From the NCBI GenBank assembly GCA_013407085.1, contig JACCGJ010016189.1, positions 1-64,000 on the forward strand: a stretch of DNA of 64,000 nt, written 5' to 3'. The notes beneath the pieces are model-generated. The model did not search any database. It was not told where the DNA came from and saw only the letters and a program-made list of their open reading frames with translations. Positions 56,580-64,000 of the stretch are shown here, piece by piece. The translations under genes and the position numbers were made by a program. Origin of the DNA: Atriophallophorus winterbourni. Taxonomy: Eukaryota > Platyhelminthes > Trematoda > Plagiorchiida > Microphallidae. The stretch's first letter is position 1. Every line of letters starts with the position of its first letter.

Positions 56580-56900
56580 GGCGACTCAAATCAACAAAAA
56601 CAATCTCCTGAATATCTACGCATACCATCCGCTACCAGTAAGTACATTCAGTCGGTAGTGGAGTGGTTATGCAAAATTTTAATGATCGTTAAAACAATAC
56701 AAAATGCAAAACGAATAAAATAGATTTTGGTAGTCAGCGAAATAACATTTTATTATTATTTTGAGACATTCTTGTTTCAATCCAAGAAGTTTTTGCACAT
56801 TTGGGACAATAAGCCCAAGACTTAATCCTCATAATGTAATATGTTAAATTAGCATTAAAAATGGGTTACTTATTTGGGACTTAAACTTATGGCGATCATT
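56580..56900. other. no feature seen
   Basis: AT-rich spacer before the next retrozyme-like copy. Confidence 0.3.
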
Positions 56901-56904
56901 TTAG

Positions 56905-57126
56905 TGATGGCAACTAGTGCGAGGGATGTGAGTAACAAAAAACGTTGGTCCTCCACGAGCGCATCGAGCGATTGACTAGGAAACACTATGTGATTGTGTG
57001 TTTGAACACTGTGGTTCGTTGTATGAACCATATTAAACAGTGACTCTAAAGTCTAAGTTTGATTACCATTTTCCACTATTACAAAGCTGACTGAACCTAA
57101 TCCTAATGTCTTCACCTGACGATCCT
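56905..57126 (+). repeat. retrozyme-like R2 monomer
   Basis: It starts near the position equivalent to the cleavage site (CTAGTGCG for GGTAGTGG). It runs through GGGATGTGAG, GAGCGATTGACTAGGAAACA, GGTTCGTTGTATGAACC, ACTGAACCTAATCCTAATGT and CACCTGACGA, and stops inside the ribozyme core. It is thus nearly one full unit (about 222 bases), followed directly by LINE D. Confidence 0.6.
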
Positions 57127-57800
57127 GTGACCTAGGTCCAGAATTATTCGGAAAAACTTGTTAACTATCTAGGCGTCGCAATTCTCGAAAACAACTTGGA
57201 CATAACGTCTAATCTTTCAATTACAGAACAAGTTCGTTTCATGCGCACAGCGTCCGGTATATTTACATTGTTCCATAAAAGATTTTTCACTGTTTCCTCT
57301 CTATTATCTCTCATCATCTAATATACAGTTCTCACAAAATAGTTTCATGTATTTTAGTCAAATAATGTTGTGATTGTAAAACGGTGTATCAAAGTTAGTT
57401 CAGTTGCTAGTTCGACCAATTAAAAATGACTGAAATCCTTCTGTGACAAATATTTTATTATTATATGATCGATTTATCAATATTATCCATATCCAATCTA
57501 TATTTATACATGCTATCACTCGAACTGTCATTAAGTCAGTCCCCTCAGAGAAAGAGTTGCTGCGATTATTCAGTTCGACTTATGAAATACTAGGTAATTA
57601 TGACTTGCTGCCAACAAGGCTGAAAGCAAACTGCGTTTCTTCAAACGAGCTCTTGGTTCGTTTGACACAAAAATAATCTGCACGTCGATTTCAACCCACC
57701 ATCGTCCCCGTATCAAATATACAAGCACGGAATCTTTGGTTTGAATATGATATTCACTTATTAGAATCTCCACCGCGTAGAGCGACAAAGCTTACTATTG
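57127..57800 (+). mobile_element. LINE family D, C-terminal RT fragment
   Basis: It translates as VNYLGVAILENNLDITSNLS, EQVRFMRTASGIF and LFHKRFFTVSSLLSL, matching the YLGV-I block of the 24-26 kb copy. A second frame follows (HAITRTVIKSVPSEKELLRL) with a decayed end (IQARNLWFEYD). The pyrimidine-rich 3' region at 57945-57990 also matches. Confidence 0.55.
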
Positions 57801-57804
57801 GAAA

Positions 57805-59635
57805 TTTTAATCATTCGTGTGAAATGTGTCTCAGAATTGTATTCAGCCCATAGTGGAGCATAAAATGTTATTTGGACAGCACTTACACAAACAACATATC
57901 CTTGCAGATATCTATTATGTTTCTCTCATTATTTCTGAAAATTCGTGTACACGAAAAAAGTCATTTTCTTCCTTCGCTTCTGCTTAGACACATCTAAGCG
58001 TTCAACTGTTTAATCTCTATTATCAGTATGCAGGTTGAACTGCTAGGGATGCGATTTTTCTCTACACACTGTACATTTTTGCAGTTCTTGTGAAGCCTAA
58101 CTTTATTTACCTGCATATCGTCATAGCTGAATTCTAGATAAATCTATAAATGCATAAAAGTGTGATATGTTCTACATTGTCAACTGCCATAAGAACCCTC
58201 TTTCGAGTATATCATAATAAAGCTTATCATACTTCTTCACTTTGTATCACTGTTTCACCTACATACGAAATCACATTCTAGACAGCGACAATGGATTGAT
58301 AATCATATTAGCTGTTTGATGGAGGCCGCCATTAACTGATGTTGTGAAGCCAACTGGTGATTGTCTTGGAATTAATTCTGTTCTATCGCATCGTGATTAA
58401 TACCACTATTAAACAGATCACTTGAGATCGCGCATTTCCATCTTGATGTGACACGGCTAACAATGTACATTCCGCTTTGTATGTTTTAATTCGTTGGTAT
58501 TAACGGATGGTCCACCAAAAGTGTAGCCTTGCATGTAGACAACTTATTGCAATTGAATGTGTGTCTATTTGTTTACTGAAACCTTGAAATGTTTGTTCAA
58601 ACAATCCACATAGACAACCCAAAATCTTAAATCGTATGCTAATAATATTGGACGAAAAAATGTTACTTTTTTCTAGCTAGTCAATTCCTTGAGTCGTGTG
58701 AAACGGTGGGTAGTGAAGCGATTCAACTCGATCGAAATGATGTTGTCGTTTAATCAGAAGAATTATTGATCTGTCGTCCGTACAATTCCAGCTCCACATA
58801 GGTTATGAGAGTTTACATAAAATATGGACGCAATAAAATGATACAATCTTTAATCAGCTTCTAATGATAGAACGCCGCTTGTATTTCTTGCATTGACCTA
58901 CCGCGTGTCCCGCTGCTAGAAGTGTGTTGCACTCCCATATTCTACGTTCTTCATTGATTAGTTTAAGATTCTTCAATAACCATTAAAATGTATTTATGTA
59001 TTTCAGCCAGTTTTACAATCCTTGCATTCTTTTTCTATCTGATTCATTGTACCTGATTGTGCATGAAGAAGGTCTAGCGGGGAAGTAATGCTTCAAAAGC
59101 TTGATTCTATGCTGAATGCACCATTTTGATTAAACATTACGCTCCAGGAATCGTAAACACTAATTCTCTGACCGCTATTTTGTAACAAGGGCGATTAGGC
59201 TGACAAGATTTAGTTCACCGGGAGCTAATTTAGCTCCCGTCAAGATAGCACCATTTATCTTAATGAACGCTCTGGGTTGAAGTCCGCGGAGAATATTTAG
59301 CCAAAATTAACTGAAATAAAATATGTTAATTAGAACTGTTATACGGCAAAGGAATTTCGATGTTGTTTAACTTTTAGGAAAGGTAAACTATAATTGTCCG
59401 GAATAAATTTCCATGTAAGCGAGTACAGTTTACGTGGAGCGTTTTACCATAAAATTAAATTTTATTCCAGTCAATATTCGTATACAAAACACCAGTTCAT
59501 ATGTTATATGCGGTAACGGAAATAAGTAATAATCAAATAATGGCCTCTAGAGGCACGTGTAGTCTCTGATGATTTAGAAGGCTATCGCCTCAGATGACCT
59601 CGAAATGCTCCATCCAAATTCTAGTTACCAAACGT
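57805..59635. other. no supported gene; LINE D 3' UTR at start
   Basis: Apart from the GTGTACACGAAAAAAGTCAT stretch shared with the other LINE D copy, nothing was recognised. Confidence 0.35.
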
Positions 59636-59639
59636 GGGG

Positions 59640-59745
59640 AATCTTAGGAACGAAAATGAGTGCAAACAGCAGGAAACCGGTCGTGGTGTGTGTGTGTGAT
59701 GGAAATGCATGCAAATGAGCTTTTTTGTCCATCCAATTTGTTTGA
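59640..59745 (+). repeat. retrozyme-like R3 fragment with broken hammerhead
   Basis: GAGTGCAAACAGCAGGAAAC followed by CGGTCGTGGTGTGTG and ATGGAAATGCATGCAAATGA. Stem II, GAAA and a GGUC cleavage site persist, but CUGAUGA has become AAAAUGA. Confidence 0.55.
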
Positions 59746-59749
59746 ACAA

Positions 59750-60345
59750 AAATGTTCTAGGATCGTCAACATTTCAGGCCAAGCTCACATGGTTCACAGG
59801 CATCATCGAGTGAAACCCGAGGTGGCTTCCTCTGTCACTTTTTCGGTTCTACAAAAAATTTAACGAATACGTGACTGAAAAAATTAAGGGAATACCGAGG
59901 CAATTGGCTTTAAAATCTTTAGACAGATCTCGTGCCTTCAACGATAAATGATTTGTGATCTCTTTTAGTCAATCCCATATATGCAGAATCATGTAATATT
60001 TGTTCAAGGTTAGATGCAGATCACATTTATATTTCCCTTCTTTCATGCATGTATTTCAGAGCTTGCTTTGAAATACCGGGAAACATCCGTTGTCCTGGTT
60101 CTAATTTGTGGCAAAATTGGGAAATTTTATTCGATGATAATTATTTTCAATTTTATTTTGGATATTTCGTACCTCGTAATGTCAAACTGGATTATACCCG
60201 TAGCCACATTACACGCATGCTACTATTCGGAAAATGTATAACATCTGTGTTCCGATCTATTTCGTTTCATTTCACTTGTGGTTACATGTGCGAACTCTAC
60301 CAAACAGCATCTGAGCATGGGAACGAATAGTGAAGAGGGCATTGT
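59750..60345. other. intron of the Ig gene; no other feature supported
   Basis: The open frames at 60014-60330 (+) have no motif and overlap the intron next to the Ig1 exon. They are treated as chance. Confidence 0.35.
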
Positions 60346-60353
60346 TGACCAAC

Positions 60354-60666
60354 CTGAAACATGAATCCGAAATTTGATCGCTTGCAATTTTATTCCAACT
60401 AGGCGACAAGTGTAGACGGATGAATCTGACGGCGTTAAAAAATCAATGACCAAATCCCACAATTGCAAGCTAGCCAGTGTGCTTTCGTTGTCCGAAATAT
60501 TTCTCGTAAAAACCGAAATCTGGTTGAATGATTGCGGCCAAGTGGTGTCCGATTTTTCGGGTTCTAATTTGAAGGAGGCGTTGGTTATTAGACGGTATCT
60601 CGGATCGTGTAAGAATTTGTCGTGTGCAACGAAAATTGGAAGGTCCTCACGTTCCCATATTATTGT
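60354..60666 (-). CDS. Ig-domain protein, exon for the second half of the first Ig domain
   Basis: A 313-base exon between the acceptor CTATTTTATCGTAG and the donor TCAG|GTTGGT. It opens in phase 0 just before the C-strand tryptophan (TIIWEREDLP). DPRYRL follows, as in Dpr/lachesin-type domains (NDPR). Next comes an E-strand LQLWDLVID and the F-strand DSSVYTCRL, ending FRIHVS. The B-strand Cys must be in an earlier exon, so Ig1 is split across exons. It ends in phase 1 and joins in frame to the Ig2 exon at 45914, a 14.4-kb intron filled with LINE B, PLE, LINE E, LINE D and RTE insertions. The upstream exon with signal peptide and first Cys was not found in 60.7-64.0 kb. Confidence 0.8.
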
Positions 60667-60699
60667 CTACGATAAAATAGATACAAACAATAAATGATT

Positions 60700-62925
60700 G
60701 GGATGGTTAATAAGAGAAATTCCGCAACGAGCAGATATTTAATTCTAATTTAATTCTATTTACTGTGTGGATTATTAATAAAGTAGTTGTTGCTAGTTCG
60801 TTGTGTTGCCCACATTTCCAGCACTTACAATATTTTGAGACCTATAGTATTTTGTATGTGGTATAAAGATTATGTACAACATTAGATAAATACTGTGCGG
60901 ATAACATTTAGATAATTCTGCAATTGTATGATCTTCTTCTTCTTTATAGAACTGGGAGTTTTTCAAGCTTTAGACAGAATTCAAAGGGTGCGACTTTTAT
61001 CACATATTGAATAAATCACTGGGATATTTGACTAAACAATCATTCATTCACACAGGTTAAAAGCGATGACTGAACTTTGCAACAAAATATTCTAGTGAGA
61101 AATGACAGCTGTGTTTATAGTGAATGTAACGATCCGTCAATCTGTTTCCAAATTTAAATTGATTATACAAAAGTGAATGTGTTGCTTGACGTCTACGAAC
61201 TATCAATAAGCTTGATGGTTTCAATGCAGTTCGTTTTTTCTGTTAACCTTCTCAAATTAACTGTTTAAACAAGTGAAAATTGAAATGAAATATATGGGCA
61301 GTTGTTGGTAAATCGCCCTCGAAAATATAGAAAAATAATTCTTTGAATTTAATTTAAATTTGAATCTATAAACTCTAAAATTTAGTAGCAAACAAAAAAC
61401 TAATTCCTTCCATTAATCGCGAGACGCAGTGGTTTGTTAGAAATAGCTATTTTTCAGCTAACTTTCGAGTACATGATCGATTTTACCGCCTTAGTTTCAA
61501 ATAATTTCGAAATTTATATCGGAATAGCGGTTTGTTTAGAATTTGAAATTTGTGACTAGTGTGAATACTTGCATATGCATATACATATTGAGTCGAAGTT
61601 ATTGTAATATTGCAATTTTCATTGACTATCATGCAGATTTTAGCCATATGCGCAAACGCGCGATTCGAAGGTAATAAATTTCTGAGTCTTCCAAGAGAAA
61701 AATTCTGATCGATGATGTTCAACTCTGATATCACGCAATGTTTGAATAACTGTTCTGCGATACCTATCTATGACAGATGATGTCAACTGGTTCCCTTACC
61801 ATACAATAAAATATTTTCGTTTCAATGTTTTCCGAACTTGATGAGCTAGATCTTTAAACAATCATTCATTCTTCATCAAGCTTTTGGCTCATAATAACAC
61901 TGTCGCATATCTCAGGTGAGATTATTTGACCCACGGGACTGGATGCTAGGTGGTCGCATTTATTTTATCAGTAGATTGGTTTGGTAGACAAACAGAGTAA
62001 GCACATTTCCACGCGGTTTTCTTTGAACTGAGTATGGCGTTTGCAAGTCGTTGATACTAACTTATTTGCACCTTCAACAATTAATAAACAATCTTAGGTG
62101 CATATTTAAAGAGACCATACACTTCATTATCATATATATTCATGAGCTTTGATAGCATCAGTAGCCACGTATAAACCAGACAGGCAAGTTTCATGAGGAA
62201 CAAGTATATACACCCGGTTTTAGACTACGCTGCCCTAGGGTCAACATCCTATTTCCTCAAAGATATTTTCTTTCTTGTTCTACTGTATCATCATGCGACT
62301 TAGGTAGTTGAATGTTTCCAAAATAAACCATAGGATGGACGACTCAGACAAATTGGTCAGAAGACTCTTTTGCAAACGAAAATGCTAGGCAACCTCATTC
62401 TCGCATTATTTAAATAATGTTTCGTACATTGTAGTCAACTTAATCCGAACTGCTAGCGGTAACGGTCGCATGTTGGATATTTCACACTGCCGAAGAGAGT
62501 CAGAAGGATTGATTCAATATTTATACGTATATTTATATTTGTATCTAACTTTGGTTGTTAGAAAGTTGAATGCTTTTTTAACCAGAAAATTTAAACCTTG
62601 AATCTCTACTTAAATGCCTCGAGATATATTTTGTTTAATGATTTAAATGAACCTCCAAATTACACGAAGATGGCTGAGAAACCGAGTTTTACTAGGCGGT
62701 TTAAGCTGATGTATGTTGCAACTGTATGTTTTCTCGTTTAAAATGTTGTTTAATTAAATATTATAGCCTATATAAAATAAAACTTATATGTTGTTAATAA
62801 TGAATTTCGAAGAGCTAAAAAACGTGCAAATATTACATCAATTTTTTGAATCTAATAATTTCCACTTTGTTTGAAAACCGTCTAGATTGATTGCAATCGT
62901 TTCACACATAAATCTGAACAAGTTC
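60700..62925. other. no supported feature
   Basis: Presumed intron of the Ig gene. AT-rich; searched on - for an Ig1 first-half exon without success. Confidence 0.35.
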
Positions 62926-62929
62926 GTAC

Positions 62930-63257
62930 CAATCTCGTCCTTCGCATGACAAATTACACTCTATCCGCATTTATCGATATGATCACCGGTCCGGATTGCA
63001 AAATGTTTCCTGTAGATAAAATCGACCATTTTCGATTTGAACACGTTCCAAACAGAATAGCGATTGGACCACCGTTCAACAAGGTCAAAACGCTCCAATG
63101 ATCTCATAAACGAAGCAGAAGTATTCTCTAATTTGAGTTATTCTGCGATAAAAAACGCTTATACGGTTCAGCGATGCAGACTCTATAGTTTGCTTGCTAA
63201 CATCTTATATGGATCATTAATCGGTTTCGTTGTTGGGGCAGTAAGGATTTTTGGATA
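62930..63257 (+). other. coding-like block, unknown, with a frame change
   Basis: On + one frame gives MTNYTLSAFIDMITGPDCKM and VDKIDHFRFEHVPNRIAIGP, ending at a stop near 63100. The next frame gives SNDLINEAEVFSNLSYSAIK, then a hydrophobic LANILYGSLIGFVVGAVRIF and a stop at 63256. Together they look like one protein broken by a single frameshift, with a C-terminal membrane segment. On - MRSLERFDLVERWSNRYSVW is also open. No family recognised. Confidence 0.25.
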
Positions 63258-63259
63258 AT

Positions 63260-63600
63260 ACCAACCACTCGTTTATTAATCGGCTCTAAATTTTATCATG
63301 TCACAATGTCATGTTCCGTTTTGTTGTCGTTTCAAGCACAATGATTTTAAAATGATGCCATTAGGGAGGGGATTGATTTACTCTTACCAAAATGCCTAAA
63401 ACCCATCAATGATACTCTACTGGCACTCATTCACAAAATATTGGAACCGCAAAATTCGCTTGACGCGCACAAACTGAGAAATTTATAGATCCAATCCATT
63501 TATTTATTCAACCTTTAGTGTTAGTAAGACAACTTTAAGTGAAAGACGGTTCCCACTGTGGCGCGCAGGTGTAAATGTGCCTATCTTACACAAAATTTAA
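63260..63600. other. no feature seen
   Basis: AT-rich spacer. Confidence 0.3.
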
Positions 63601-63629
63601 AAAGGTTATCTTGCAAGTCCAAATAAATA

Positions 63630-63730
63630 TAAAGGCTCACTGAACCTAATCCTACTGTCTCCACCTGATGAGGGCAAACAGCCAGAAACCGTTAGTGGTG
63701 TGTATATGTGGGGGGGTGAGCACCAAAATA
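63630..63730 (+). repeat. retrozyme-like R2 fragment with hammerhead motif
   Basis: AAGGCTCACTGAACCTAATC, CTACTGTCT, then the ribozyme (63661-63698): CCAC, CUGAUGA, GGGC/AAACA/GCCA, GAAA, CCGUUA, GUGG. Core and stem I are intact. The G-A closing mismatch of stem II and the CCGUUA change reduce the fit. Confidence 0.6.
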
Positions 63731-63784
63731 TAAATAAATATCAATTGTAGGAATATCGGCTAAAGTACGCTATAATCAGTGAAG

Positions 63785-64000
63785 ACAGATTGTGAATATC
63801 TTTCCTCTAATCCACCTTACTCAACTTAAGTCAAAACTTCCATCGTAGTTCGACCGCCACCGCATGTGGGCAGTCGCTATATCACGTTGATTCTGTGTCT
63901 TAGCTCTTCTCCATTGTCTAAAGCGGGCTGTAACCTATATTTATTGGGTACCCAACTAAGGTTAAAGCACGGAGAGCGGCTTGATAATCCCTCGCAAATA
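63785..64000 (-). mobile_element. Penelope-like element, decayed GIY-YIG C-terminal region (runs off the window)
   Basis: The nucleotide sequence aligns along its length with 52016-52240: AGATTGTG, ATCCACCTTA, CGACCGCCACCGCATGTGGG, GTCGCTATA, CATTGTCTAAAGCG, GATAATCCCTCGCA. Stops interrupt all frames on -. The copy continues beyond the window end. Confidence 0.5.

Noticed and set aside
60014..60330. Two overlapping plus-strand open frames
   Set aside because: They lie opposite the intron edge of the Ig1 exon, have no acceptor or motif, and look like AT-rich chance translation.
1..64000. tRNA or rRNA genes, CRISPR arrays, bacterial-type operons
   Set aside because: No cloverleaf with A/B boxes, no rRNA-like conserved blocks and no spaced direct repeats of CRISPR form were seen; the sequence is eukaryotic.

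Overview
The window is a piece of an invertebrate nuclear genome, most likely a trematode flatworm and probably a schistosome relative. The reasons are very short introns (29-34 nt) at the 5' end of one gene, strong AT bias, and a repeat load of CR1-like LINEs, RTE/SR2-like LINE remnants and Penelope-like elements (PLEs) carrying hammerhead ribozyme motifs. The taxon is inferred, not proven.

Two host genes are well supported. (1) A complete eight-exon gene for CFIm68/CPSF6, the pre-mRNA 3'-end cleavage factor Im subunit, lies on + at 8558-12319. All splice phases agree and give 515 residues: an acidic N-terminus, an RRM, a Pro-rich middle, a conserved C-terminal block and an RS domain. (2) The 3' half of an immunoglobulin-superfamily gene lies on -: second half of Ig1 at 60354-60666, Ig2 at 45447-45914, and a 70-residue tail with the stop at 44612-44826. 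Its 14.4-kb intron is packed with mobile elements. Its 5' end was not found. A small two-exon gene at 20087-20419 and several exon-like blocks (20480, 23068, 32927, 48190, 62930) are weaker candidates.

Most of the rest is mobile DNA. Five or so CR1-like LINE families (called A-E here) are present: A at 2.1-6.5 kb (+) and 15.9-18.4 kb (-); B at 14.8, 33.6 and 35.7-37.1 kb (-) and 48.9-51.9 kb (+); C scraps at 0.5-1.7 and 6.5-7.8 kb; D at 23.4-26.4 and 57.1-57.8 kb; E at 54.2-55.8 kb (-). All copies carry frameshifts or stops. RTE-type remnants lie near 43.6 and 46.3 kb. A 577-bp non-autonomous element with a long internal palindrome sits inside the second LINE A copy.

The most interesting content is a set of small elements whose core is a type I hammerhead ribozyme motif (CUGAUGA, short stem II with an AAACA loop, GAAA, then ACCGGU and the cleavage site). 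At 25299-25825 the unit repeats in tandem with a 241-bp period, and the insertion starts within a few bases of the predicted self-cleavage site. This is the layout of a retrozyme-like circular-RNA retroelement. About 16 copies or fragments occur, one on - at 21842-21883 with an intact core. A second hammerhead-like motif lies in the 3' tail of PLE remnants at 48.6 and 53.6 kb. These remnants keep recognisable pre-reverse-transcriptase and GIY-YIG endonuclease sequence.
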